NCBI GenBank assembly: GCA_016928395.1
Contig: JAFGKV010000186.1
Span: 1 to 64,000, forward strand
Length of the DNA stretch: 64,000 bases
Direction: 5' to 3'
Origin: Candidatus Fermentibacterota bacterium
GTDB lineage: Bacteria > JAFGKV01
The notes under the pieces were generated by a model. The model searched no databases. It was not told where the DNA came from and worked only from the letters and a program-made list of their open reading frames with translations. Positions 45,372 to 53,277 of this stretch are shown piece by piece. Each line of letters opens with the position of its first letter. The first letter of the stretch is position 1. Both the position numbers and the translations under genes were made by a program.

Positions 45372-45560
45372 CTACTTCACCACCGTGATCGGGACGAACT
45401 GGCGGGAGCCATCGCCCTCAACTCCCAGGAAGTACTGGCCGGTGGTGATGGTGTCCGGCAGTCTCAAGACGATCGTCGCGTCCGGTCCCATCCTCTCCGC
45501 CTGCTGCAGGCTCATCACCCGCCGCCCCAGCAGATCGACGACGGTAAGTCGGATCAGGCC
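45372..45560 (-). pseudogene. Orphan C-terminal FlgD/Por-sorting-like domain fragment
   Basis: The last 62 codons of a frame read IRLTVVDLLGRRVMSLQQAE, then TTGQYFLGVEGD and QFVPITVVK before the stop. This matches the C-terminal domains used for surface export in FCB bacteria and is similar in pattern to the tail of the M1 aminopeptidase in this window. Upstream of it the frame loses protein character, so the body of the gene is gone. Confidence 0.6.
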
Positions 45561-46369
45561 TTGTCCTTCCAATCCCGCAACCCCGCATCCTTCGTTGCGG
45601 AACCATGGCGTGACGTGAAAACAGCACATCCGATCGGGGACTCCGTATGCGATTGGAACCCGCCGGAAAGCATTCGACCACAAGGATTCTGAGGATCGGC
45701 GGAATGCGTCGCAACTGGCTCACAAACAGGCAGGATCGGAGCTATTCTAGTCTGAGCCCACGTTGAGCGATTCCCCTCTACTGCGGCTTCCACCGCGCGG
45801 CTGCGCTGTTCGTTTCCCGCTTCGCCCTCTCGACGTATCCGGTGGATACGCCTCCGTCGTCTCAGCGCTCCAACATCGCGGCTCGCTCGCGCGTTGTGAG
45901 CCTCGCGACGACAAGAGTCGCTCAACGTGGGCTGAGAATAGTGGGCAGTATCGGCCCCGGCTGCGCCGGACGCGCGGCCCGAGCAGCCGGATCCATGGCC
46001 AGGTGCCGAGAGGGAGTGGTCAGTCTTCAGTTGTCGGTAACCAGTTGAGCGCAGGGGAAGCGGCGACACGAAACCGGCGAAGAATCCCCATCGTGCGACG
46101 GAAGGACGCGCCATGGGTCGAGAAGCATGCGAACGCGATCCGATTGTATCCATCACAGCCCCTGGTGAAGGTCTCTCTCGGAACGGAATAGGCTTCAAGG
46201 AAGCCGATACCTCCTGCGCGGTCAAGCGGTTCGGGTGCGACGTAAGGTCTTCCGCCGGCAAGCCTTGGAGATCCCCCAGGCCAAGAGCCCGAGGACTGAC
46301 CAGTCCTACTCTCATGGCCGTCCGTAGACCGCAGAGCCCCGCGCGCGGAGCGGCGTGGTTGCCTGACGG
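45561..46369. other. About 800 bases with one interspersed-repeat copy and no gene
   Basis: Frames here have biased, Arg- and Ser-rich composition and no recognisable domain. The stretch contains a half-site CTATTCTA (about 45741) resembling the palindromes at 36535 and 48744, and repeat copy A at 46137. Confidence 0.4.
46137..46205. repeat. Interspersed repeat, copy A of three
   Basis: It begins GATCCGATTGTATCCATCAC and continues with CAGCCCCTGGTGAAGG and TCTCTCGGAACGG. Copies B (49999) and C (52436) share this order with about 80% identity by eye. Weak similarity continues some 50 bases further around a GTCAAG motif. Confidence 0.75.
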
Positions 46370-46612
46370 CTACTCGAGATCTTCGAGAGGAATTGTATTG
46401 CCTTCCCGGGCTTCCCTTCGGGAGCGCTCAATCACCTTCCGGAACCGTGGGTCGTTGAGGAGCCGCTACTCGAGGTAATCATCCTCATCTCGGAAGCCCC
46501 TGAGCACTGCAACCGGTTTCCCGTGGCGTGTGATGATGATCTCCTCCCGGACCGCTCGCTTCACGCAGGCCGAGAGACTATCCTTCGCCTGACTAAGAGA
46601 CATCGTGGTCAT
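46370..46612 (-). pseudogene. Phd/YefM-family antitoxin gene with an in-frame TAG
   Basis: The frame begins MTTMSLSQAKDSLSACVKRA, then EEIIITRHGKPVAVLRGF, the DNA-binding part of Phd/YefM antitoxins. Codon 49 (46466-46468) is TAG, in the context DDYLE-stop-RLLNDPRF, where related antitoxins have LEYRLxNDPRF. Coding sense continues to the natural stop at 46370. So the toxin-binding tail is cut off unless the TAG is read through. The ATG overlaps the stop of the RelE toxin gene upstream. Confidence 0.75.
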
Positions 46613-46905
46613 GAGTTCTTCACTCCATGTTCATCGAGCAATTCCCCAGCGCCAGCCTTTGGCACAATGGCCAGAACGATCACCTTCGCGCCGACGACAT
46701 CGCAGAAGACCCTGTATTCATCGACCCGGAGACGGTACTCGGGATGCGCCATCGCGCGTAGCTTCTTGATTCGACTCCGGCTCGTCTTCGTCGGTTCGTA
46801 CCGAAGATGGCGTTCGAGTTCAGTCTTCAGCACCGCACGCCACCGGGAACTCAAGGCCCGGTAGTGGCATTGAGCCGTAGTGGTTAGAACGATTTCGAAG
46901 CGCAT
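46609..46905 (-). CDS. RelE/ParE-family toxin
   Basis: 98 residues, MRFEIVLTTTAQCHYRALSS and on. The RelE fold is shown by TSRSRIKKLRAMAHPEYRLR, VDEYRVFCDVVG and VIVLAIVPKAGAGELLD. RelE toxins cut mRNA in the ribosomal A site; ParE relatives poison gyrase. The toxin lies upstream of its antitoxin, the reverse of the common order, with an ATGA overlap. All frame-determining parts look intact, although the antitoxin is broken. Confidence 0.88.
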   Translation of the reverse strand: MRFEIVLTTTAQCHYRALSSRWRAVLKTELERHLRYEPTKTSRSRIKKLRAMAHPEYRLRVDEYRVFCDVVGAKVIVLAIVPKAGAGELLDEHGVKNS

Positions 46906-46939
46906 GCCTGCAAGGTGGCGACTTTCTAACCAGAATCAA

Positions 46940-46983
46940 GGCCAGATTAAAGGCTATGTCTCATCTGGCCATGAGGTGGCCAG
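46940..46983. promoter_or_regulatory. Inverted repeats upstream of the RelE gene, candidate operator
   Basis: GGCCAGAT (46940-46947) and ATCTGGCC (46963-46970) are exact inverted arms, and a third related arm TGGCCAG lies at 46977-46983. They stand 35-78 bases before the toxin start, where TA modules are normally autorepressed. Confidence 0.4.
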
Positions 46984-47043
46984 CGGAAGGGGGTACGCGG
47001 TCGGCCGACACCGCGTCGTAGGGCAACTGGAGAGCCTGGTGCG

Positions 47044-47262
47044 CCTGCCTGCCGCAGGCAGGTAGCGAAACACGCTCCTGTCGCGTCGCAGCTTCAGCGG
47101 AGACGGATGCCCGCCTGCGAAGCGGGCTGACTGCCGACTGAAGATTGCCGCCCCATCTCCTCACTCCTATCTCCTTACTCGACAGACCCCTTCGAGTCCT
47201 TCGTGTCTTCGCGGTGAGATTGCTGCCTTTGCGCTCTTTGCGCTCTTTGCGCCTTTGTCGTT
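47044..47262. repeat. Mosaic of short dispersed repeats between RelE and RES loci
   Basis: Includes the stem CCTGCCTG-CCG-CAGGCAGG (47044-47062), a second stem GCCCGC/GCGGGC near 47112, and a tandem run of CTTTGCGCT units (about 47225-47260). Sequences like these are scattered in many environmental genomes. The whole gap 46906-47437 has no gene. Confidence 0.5.
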
Positions 47263-47437
47263 GACCCTGAGCGCAGTCGAGGGGCGGGAGATTCCCGTTT
47301 CGGATTTCCCGCGTAGCAAGCCGACTCTTCCATTCGTTCCAACTCGCCGATTATCCGGCGCATTCCCCACGTCCCTATGCCGGCCCTGGAGTGCGGAATG
47401 CAGGAATGCCAGGACAAGCGGAGTGGGGTGGCCTCCG

Positions 47438-47908
47438 TCAGCGCGGCTTCGTGAGGCGGGGGTCGAAGCGGAACTCGGCGGCGCCGCCGATCCCGATGCG
47501 GGCGAAATCCGAATGCGCCGGGTTCAGCAGGAAGTTGGTCTCCACACGGACAATGGCGCTCGGCACGGCCAGCACCGCCGACGTACGACGCCTGACCCAC
47601 TCCGTGCCCAGACGACGGGTCGATGCGGGGGGCGGATCATCGGCCCAGTCAGCAGGAAGGTCGGCTGATGCCACTCGGAGGCAGATGGATTCGTCGAACG
47701 TGATGGGCACGCTCACGTACAGACTCAGAAACTCAGGCGTGCCCAAGTGGGCGAGCATCTCTAACGCCGCCAGCGACAAGGATCCCGCGGTGTACACCAT
47801 GCGGATGCCCCGCTGGTTCCACCGGCCCGGGTACAGTCGTGCACCTTCGCCGGCAAACGCCGCTTTCGCATGCCTCGATTGGACGATTCGCCATGCGGTG
47901 ATCGTCAA
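47438..47908 (-). CDS. RES-domain toxin
   Basis: 156 residues from a TTG at 47908 that overlaps the antitoxin stop (TTGA). The RES core is present: TAWRIVQSRHAKAAFAG, GRWNQRGIRMVYTAGSLSLA, ALEMLAHLG and later SAVLAVPSAIVRVETNFLLN, with the Arg, Glu and Ser positions of the family. RES toxins are ADP-ribosyltransferase-like enzymes that degrade NAD+ or modify a metabolic enzyme. The cognate Xre-type antitoxin gene lies just upstream, as is usual for this TA type. Confidence 0.88.
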   Translation of the reverse strand: MTITAWRIVQSRHAKAAFAGEGARLYPGRWNQRGIRMVYTAGSLSLAALEMLAHLGTPEFLSLYVSVPITFDESICLRVASADLPADWADDPPPASTRRLGTEWVRRRTSAVLAVPSAIVRVETNFLLNPAHSDFARIGIGGAAEFRFDPRLTKPR

Positions 47909-48459
47909 GAAAAGACCCCGTGCTCCAATCGTCCCAGCAAGTCCTCGACCTCCCTCGCGCCGACCTCGGTGTCGGCATGCTGGAGCGGCGTTTGCCCCCG
48001 TAGCGCTTTCTTCGGTGACTTGAGCCACTGTCGCGCCTGCTCCTCGCCTCCGAGTGCCGCCACGGCGCTGTCGAACAGCGTGGCGATGCGGTAGACCTTC
48101 TCGGACTCGAGCGCCCTGAGTCTCCCCTCCTGTTTGCGGCGCGCGAGCGTTCGCCGTGCGATCGATACGAGGTCAGCCAGCTCGTAGACCGTGAGCTGTA
48201 GCTCGCTGCACAGCTTCTCGAAGGCCGTGAACATGAACCCTCTCTTGATCTCTTCGATGGCCCGTGCGCTACTGGCAAGCCGAAGCCCCAGCGCACTACA
48301 CGGCGGTCTCCGCGATCGGCCTCGCAGGCGCAGAGCCGATGCGTCAACGGTGGCGAACCCATACTGGGTCCACCCGTACACCGAGCCTGGTTCGCGAACG
48401 CGGGCGATCTCCTCTGGTGAAGTCGTGACCGCAGTGTCTCGGGTGCGTGAGCGGGGCAT
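47905..48459 (-). CDS. Xre/MbcA/ParS-type antitoxin (DUF2384) of the RES system
   Basis: 184 residues; AAGGAGGT stands at ideal spacing before the ATG. The N-terminal 70 residues are Arg-rich and variable. Then comes a helix-turn-helix (YELADLVSIARRTLARRKQ) and the DUF2384 toxin-binding part (VYRIATLFDSAVAALGGEE, WLKSPKKALRGQTPLQHADT). The protein should neutralise the RES toxin and repress the operon. It appears intact, unlike the RelE antitoxin nearby. Confidence 0.88.
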   Translation of the reverse strand: MPRSRTRDTAVTTSPEEIARVREPGSVYGWTQYGFATVDASALRLRGRSRRPPCSALGLRLASSARAIEEIKRGFMFTAFEKLCSELQLTVYELADLVSIARRTLARRKQEGRLRALESEKVYRIATLFDSAVAALGGEEQARQWLKSPKKALRGQTPLQHADTEVGAREVEDLLGRLEHGVFS

Positions 48460-48743
48460 TCCTACCTCCTTATGCCATTATGCACTGGAAGATCCGCCAA
48501 ATGGCATGCATTGTCAAGATGGAGAAGCACGACCAGCTCGCTGCCGCTACTTCTCGGTACGACACGGGAATCCAACGCGCCCGTCGGTGCGTGAGTGGCG
48601 GACACGGTGCGGAGCACACGCCATGTTCCACCGATGCCGTACGGCTCATCTGCCCGCGTCGCCTCGTCGAGTCGCCGGAGTGTTCTCCACGTCCGTAGGT
48701 ACCGAGCGTGGCGAACTGCGAGTCAAGACAGCCCGTGCGGGCC

Positions 48744-48765
48744 ACTATTCTAAACTTAGAATAGT
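48744..48765. repeat. Palindrome with ACTATTCTAA arms, second copy
   Basis: Arms ACTATTCTAA and TTAGAATAGT are separated by AC. Both arms are identical to those of the palindrome at 36535-36556, but the flanks are unrelated. Confidence 0.75.
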
Positions 48766-48915
48766 TCGTAGTGTAGCCGTGGAGTACCATGTCGCCATGC
48801 TTCAGAGGGTTCGGAAGCCCTTTCTGGAGCGCTCTTTCGTTCAACAACCTGACACTTGCCAACGCCCCTAGACCGGCCTCGGTGTTTGTTCGCGAGAGAG
48901 GGTGGCAGGCACAGG

Positions 48916-48951
48916 ATATTCCATGCCCGGAATATTCCTGGCATGGAATAT
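48916..48951. repeat. Nested palindrome of GGAATATTCC type
   Basis: Outer arms ATATTCCATGCC and GGCATGGAATAT are exact complements over 12 bases. The 12-base loop contains a further complete palindrome, GGAATATTCC (48929-48938). Three ATTCC/GGAAT units thus alternate in phase, as in a multi-site operator. Confidence 0.6.
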
Positions 48952-49186
48952 TGGCTCTCGGCGCGTCGCCCGGCTGTCCGGAAAGCCTGTCCCTAGACCG
49001 GGATGCCTCGCTATCCTTTGCGTCCTTGCCTGCTCTTCGTGAGATTCCCGTTTGGCTTCTTGCGCTTCCCGAGTAATGCGTTCAGGATTTCCCGCGCAGC
49101 ACTGCGCGGTGGGCTTGACTGCAGCGTGCCTCAATCCCTTCTTGGCAGAAGTGATGTCAAGAGGACAAGGGGTAAAGGAGTAGGAG

Positions 49187-49441
49187 ATGGCAGAGGAGAT
49201 GGCAGAGGACACGGCGTTGGCGTACAGCAGGCTGTCCAGTAAGGGACAAGTCACCGTTCCTCTCAAGGTCCGGGAGGCGTTGGGATTGAAGGCTCGTGAC
49301 ATAGTGGCGTACGAGGTCCGCCCTGACGGTGTGGTTTTGCGCAGGGCCGAACCATTCGATGTGGAGTTTTATCGTGCCCTCGCCTCCACGCTGGAGGAAT
49401 GGAACTCCCCGGAGGATGAAGAGGCATTCCGTGACCTGTGA
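49187..49441 (+). CDS. AbrB/MazE-family antitoxin
   Basis: 84 residues. The SpoVT-AbrB DNA-binding fold reads YSRLSSKGQVTVPLKVREAL, then DIVAYEVRPDGVVLRR. GGAG precedes the ATG; a second ATG at 49199 within a short duplicated stretch (ATGGCAGAGG twice) could also start translation. The acidic C-terminal tail should bind the toxin. It overlaps the mazF-like gene by 11 bases. Confidence 0.88.
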   Translation: MAEEMAEDTALAYSRLSSKGQVTVPLKVREALGLKARDIVAYEVRPDGVVLRRAEPFDVEFYRALASTLEEWNSPEDEEAFRDL

Positions 49442-49766
49442 TCAGTGGGACGTGGTCGCTGTTCCGTTCCCGTTCTCGGAGTCATCGGGGGCGAAGCGAC
49501 GTCCTGCAGTGGTCCTCAGCGGGCGAACCTTCAACAATGCCGGCCACGTCGTACTCGCCATGGTGACCACACAGCAGCATCGCCCGTGGCCCGGTGACAC
49601 GCCGGTTGCCGACATAGATCGGGCAGGCCTTCCGCGCCCGTGCATCGTTCGACTGAAGCTCTTCACGCTGGATGCGCGGCTGATTGCCCGGAGACTCGGC
49701 ACGCTCGGTACGGATGACATCGCGGCAGTGCGAGCGAGCCTTCGCACATATCTCTCGTGCGATTGA
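49431..49766 (+). CDS. MazF/PemK-family toxin
   Basis: 111 residues from a GTG at 49431 inside the end of the antitoxin gene; the longer frame is a shadow. Family motifs are DVVAVPFPFSESSGAKRRPA and VVLAMVTTQQH, with VRLKLFTLDARLIARRLGTL near the end. MazF toxins cleave mRNA at short sequences. It forms a standard antitoxin-first module with the AbrB-type gene. Confidence 0.87.
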   Translation: MTCDQWDVVAVPFPFSESSGAKRRPAVVLSGRTFNNAGHVVLAMVTTQQHRPWPGDTPVADIDRAGLPRPCIVRLKLFTLDARLIARRLGTLGTDDIAAVRASLRTYLSCD

Positions 49767-50260
49767 GCCTCAACCAGCGCACGCCCTCCCCGGGGGGCGA
49801 ACCACGCCATGTCTGGAGCACACGCGGTCCTGTCTCCGCTTCCGCGGCTCGATTCTGACTTCAGAACAGTGCCCGAGACCCCTCCATCCGACTCGGCTTC
49901 CGTCTGCTCTCCGTGTGGTCAGACTGCCTCCCCACGTTCCTTCGCGCAATCCCCGCGGCGAGCGCTGCGGACCGCTGCGGCGAGCGGGATTGGAGGATGT
50001 CCGATCGATCATATCCATCACAGCCTTTAGTGAAGGTCTCTCTCGGAACGGGACAGGCTTCAAGGAAGAGCCTCGACCCAGGACCGTCAAGCCCGCCGGT
50101 TCAGCTTCGCGCCCTCCGCGGAGCCCGGGGAAATCACGATTTTAGGACCACACACAGTGCCCAGGCATGCGCACTGGAGCGTCCAACTCACGCCGATGAT
50201 TCTGTCCAATGTGCAGCCGGTGGTGAACGTGGCGAACATGCCGTTGGGGCACCGTATGTC
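49767..50260. other. About 490 bases holding repeat copy B, no gene
   Basis: Apart from the interspersed repeat copy B the stretch shows only short frames in all phases. It lies between a plus-strand TA operon and a minus-strand methyltransferase, so both genes end here. Confidence 0.45.
49999..50070. repeat. Interspersed repeat, copy B of three
   Basis: It reads TCCGATCGATCATATCCATC, CACAGCCTTTAGTGAAGG and TCTCTCGGAACGGGACAGGC in order. It is closest to copy A, with which it shares the run from GTGAAGG through GGCTTCAAGGAAG. Confidence 0.75.
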
Positions 50261-50986
50261 TCATCCGTCTTCTTCGCCGGTCTTGTCGGTACCTCTAGAC
50301 ATCCGCAGAAAGACAACGGAGTTCGCATTCCTGAATGGGGTGTCGTACTTGCACGCGAGAGATTCAACGAGGTCCACCTCGACCCATTCATTGTCGCGGG
50401 AGATTCTCTTCAGGCACTCGACTGAGACCGTCTCACTGAGCACATCGGGCAGTTTCTGATCAAGATACTGGTTATACCCGACTGGTATTGTTACGAGCGC
50501 CTTCCCGTCAGGAGTGAGAAGGGCCTGGACCTTCCTCAGGGCGGTAATCACCGATTCCTGCTGTCTCGGCCTCTCATCCCATCCCACATGCTCTATGGTC
50601 GAGATGGATACGATGACGTCGAATCGCCGCCCCGGGCGGAACGCGAGGAGATCCTGGTTGAGTACCGGTCTGTACGTACATCGTTCCCATTTGTCGATGA
50701 CGGTATGACCTATGTCGAAGTAATGGGACAAGACGTTGCCGACTTCGAGAGTCGTGGAAGGAGATGCCTTTCCCAGGAATTCACGCACATATGGGATTTC
50801 GACGGCACGTTCATTTGCCCATGTATGGTTATATGGATGGAAGAAGTACGGGTATTCACGTCCGCCAAGATGGAAGGTCCGCGTCCGCAGCGGGTTGCGA
50901 TGTTCGCGGATAGTCCAGCGGATGCGATCGCTGAAGCATCGACGCCACAGCTTGAACTCCATACTGGAATCGCGCAGAATGCTCAA
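50261..50986 (-). CDS. SAM-dependent methyltransferase-like protein
   Basis: 241 residues from a TTG at 50986, which has GGGGAG six bases upstream; an ATG at 50962 lacks such a site. The Rossmann motif I is degenerate (TTLEVGNVLSHYFDIGH), then FDVIVSISTIEHVGWDE and a post-motif LLTPDGKALVTIPVGY. This pattern is seen in glycan- and lipid-linked methyltransferases. No signal peptide is seen. It follows the lipoprotein gene (51050) by 63 bases and may share its message. Confidence 0.75.
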   Translation of the reverse strand: MSILRDSSMEFKLWRRCFSDRIRWTIREHRNPLRTRTFHLGGREYPYFFHPYNHTWANERAVEIPYVREFLGKASPSTTLEVGNVLSHYFDIGHTVIDKWERCTYRPVLNQDLLAFRPGRRFDVIVSISTIEHVGWDERPRQQESVITALRKVQALLTPDGKALVTIPVGYNQYLDQKLPDVLSETVSVECLKRISRDNEWVEVDLVESLACKYDTPFRNANSVVFLRMSRGTDKTGEEDG

Positions 50987-51049
50987 CCGTGTCTCCCCAT
51001 CAGCCTCGAACCGCTGTTCCGTAAAGCCAGGTGCCGACGAAACGAATGC

Positions 51050-52039
51050 TCAACCCCCGTGGCAATACTTCTCGATCTCCTCTTCAGTCAAGGCGCGATT
51101 GTAGACATAGACCTCATCTATCGTACCGCATGCATAGTGTTTCCCCCTCTCACCTGATCCGATCAGGAACGCGTCGGCTATGTCTGGAAGTCGCGCGGGA
51201 ACTCCGTTGAGACTTCCGAATACCTGTCTGCCGTTGACGAAGACCCTCGCGAAGCCGTTATCAATGGTCATCGCATAATGATACCATTCATTCAGCTGGA
51301 AAGTGTGTGAGGGCACTTCGACATCAGTATGGCTGCCCGGATCATACAACGGATGCAGCTTCGGAGAGACCAACAGCCTATACGTGCAGCACTCAGCGGA
51401 ACTGACAATCCCATCGTACTCGGCATGATCGGTAAGCCGAAACCAGGCCATGATCGTCATCTGATTGGTTGATGAGAATTCGTAGTGCCCGCTGACTTGG
51501 ACATAGCTGCTGCGGCCGTTCAGTCTCAGCCCCTCCCCGTCCTTGCCTTCACCCCATTCTGCGCCAAAGACGGTGCTTGTATGCCCCTGCCCACTCTCGT
51601 CGTTCGCATCACCGTTCAAGGGAAGGTAGAGAAGGAGACCATCATGAGAGGCCCCTCCTGCCTGTGGAGACGCCGAAGCCTGACCGCGTTCCTTGGTTCT
51701 GAGATGAACATCGGTGATCGTTGTCTTGCCCGCCACAACGGCGATTCTGACGCGGGCCTCGGGGTGGCCATACTTGGCCACGATGACCACGTAGTGACCG
51801 ACAAGGACGTCGGCGATCGTGAAACTCCCGTTCTCGTCAGTCGTGACGGCGCTGGTAGGCGGGTCCGTACAGACGCTGGCGAGTGGGATGGCCGTCCCGT
51901 CTCGGGAGTCGATGGCTCTTCCGCTGATGATCCCTGTGGGAGGAACGGGTTCGGGAGGTGTTTCTACTGGCACACGCCCTGCAAACCGATGACATGCGAG
52001 CTGGCAAAGTAGCAACAACACTATCCAGGGTCTGTTCAT
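51050..52039 (-). CDS. Lipoprotein with CarboxypepD-like and LamG domains
   Basis: 329 residues; GAAGGAGGGAGG precedes the ATG at 52039. The lipoprotein signal is MNRPWIVLLLLCQLACHRF with Cys at the LxxC lipobox. Residues about 50-130 form a carboxypeptidase-regulatory-like beta sandwich (GIISGRAIDSRDGTAIPLAS, VTTDENGSFTIADVLVGHY). Residues about 150-325 are a LamG/concanavalin-like domain (GLLLYLPLNGDANDESGQGH, MTIMAWFRLTDH, TIDEVYVYNRALTEEEI). It probably binds sugars or proteins at the outer surface. Confidence 0.87.
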   Translation of the reverse strand: MNRPWIVLLLLCQLACHRFAGRVPVETPPEPVPPTGIISGRAIDSRDGTAIPLASVCTDPPTSAVTTDENGSFTIADVLVGHYVVIVAKYGHPEARVRIAVVAGKTTITDVHLRTKERGQASASPQAGGASHDGLLLYLPLNGDANDESGQGHTSTVFGAEWGEGKDGEGLRLNGRSSYVQVSGHYEFSSTNQMTIMAWFRLTDHAEYDGIVSSAECCTYRLLVSPKLHPLYDPGSHTDVEVPSHTFQLNEWYHYAMTIDNGFARVFVNGRQVFGSLNGVPARLPDIADAFLIGSGERGKHYACGTIDEVYVYNRALTEEEIEKYCHGG

Positions 52040-52435
52040 GAAATGATCCCTCCCTCCTTCGCTTCTCGTTGATCCGGGCCGCGGCCCACCCAACTATGGC
52101 TCCTGTGGATCCGAAGGGGATGCCGAGGTCGGAGGGTAGCCGCAGAACCCGCCCTCGGCGGACTGCGATGGTAGTGAATCTTCCTGTGAGCATTGCCTTC
52201 CGTCCTGCCATTATGGACTCGCCTGCATCTCATGCGTGCCCAGCCAGTCGCATCCGCCTCTGACCAGAAGCGCGCCAACCGTATTGGTGCCATGAGGAAA
52301 CACACGGTCCTCGGCGCTCGGGGGCCAGTGGATTGGGCCGTGTCGGGATGCCGCGGCAGGCGGCCGGCCGTCGGACGTAGCGAAGGCGGTGAGGCGCGCT
52401 CGGTTGGTGTGTAGGGTCGCGGGCTGGTTGCCCAA

Positions 52436-52500
52436 GATCCGACCGTATCCATCACAGCCCCTGGTAAAGGTTCATCTCGGAACGGGATGAGACCAAAGAG
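52436..52500. repeat. Interspersed repeat, copy C of three
   Basis: It reads GATCCGACCGTATCCATCAC, AGCCCCTGGTAAAGG and ATCTCGGAACGGGATGAG. It is the most diverged copy, and the similarity continues weakly around a GCACCGTCAA motif about 15 bases on. Confidence 0.7.
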
Positions 52501-52671
52501 CAACATTGACTCCGCACCGTCAACGCCGCTGAGCTGACTCCGCAATGACCGCTCGGGATCTTCCCCGGGCATCATGGTCATGGGGGACACGTCACAGACA
52601 GCATTTGTCCTATCACCGCTTCTTCCCTATCGAAGCGTCGGTTCTCCCCCTCTCGCTGCCGCACACGGGCG

Positions 52672-52727
52672 TGTAGGGGCAAGGCTCTGACCTTGCCCAC
52701 GGGCGGAGTCAAAGCTCCGCCCCTACA
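52672..52727. repeat. Double-hairpin element with terminal inverted repeats
   Basis: The ends TGTAGGGGC and GCCCCTACA are exact inverted repeats. Inside are two stems, GGGCAAGG/CCTTGCCC and GGGCGGAG/CTCCGCCC. The same design is known to me as a small dispersed element in other bacterial genomes. Confidence 0.6.
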
Positions 52728-53133
52728 AGGAGCGCGGCGGCAAGGTCCAGCATCGTGCGGCGGTGCATTCTTCACGCCGTACCTTTCTCGCCGCTTCGCC
52801 ACCCATGCAAGGTGTTGCGGCAGGCCTGCGCACTCCACAGCCTGCCGGGTTCCAGTTGTCGGAGGAGATCGCGGGGATTCCGAGGGAACGCCCTCACCGG
52901 CGAGTCCAGACCATTTCGCGCCGGCGTCGACACCGCTTCGGCTCGTTCGCGCTTTGCAGCGTTCTGATCGGCCGGATCGCGCCTGTAGCGAACCGCAGAT
53001 TGGCGCCGCGCGGATAAGGCATACTCGATCGTGTGTCTACGCCGAGGGCGCGTGCTGACAGCCGCACGCACCGACCATCTTGACAGGACTGAGCCGGATT
53101 ACAACTTGTCAGGGTTTCCATAAGGTATCGACT

Positions 53134-53209
53134 GGGCGGGTAGCTCAGCTGGCAGAGCACCGGCGTCACAAGCCGGGGGCCACAGGTTCAAGCCCTGTTC
53201 CGCCCACCA
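53134..53209 (+). tRNA. tRNA-Val (anticodon CAC)
   Basis: 76 nt with all four stems: acceptor GGGCGGG/TCCGCCC (one G-U), D stem GCTC/GAGC, anticodon stem CCGGC/GCCGG with loop GTCACAA (U33, then anticodon CAC), T stem ACAGG/CCTGT with loop TTCAAGC. The 3' ACCA is encoded. It reads the Val codon GUG. It stands between the accessory island and core genes, a common insertion boundary. Confidence 0.95.
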
Positions 53210-53277
53210 GTCTTGCAGTAGTCAGGCCTTTCGAGGGCCGGCTTCCCTCTCACGCGCCTAGTTAGGCATGCGGGCAC

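Larger units (their letters stand above)
48460..49186. other. 727-base gap rich in palindromes, no gene
   Basis: The promoter of the RES/Xre operon (minus) should be at its left end and that of the AbrB/MazF operon (plus) at its right end. Between them lie two palindromic elements (48744-48765 and 48916-48951). Frames present are short and biased. Confidence 0.45.
52040..53133. other. 1.1 kb without a gene, right border of the accessory island
   Basis: Holds repeat copy C, a double-hairpin element (52672-52727) and otherwise frames without coding character. It ends at the tRNA-Val gene. No integrase, insertion sequence or clear attachment-site duplication of the tRNA 3' end is visible here. 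Confidence 0.45.

Noticed and set aside
45554-46315. Long minus-strand frame through the gap at 45.6-46.3 kb
   Set aside because: It spans the interspersed repeat copy A and has no protein-like composition except its last part, which is in a different frame from the sorting-domain remnant.
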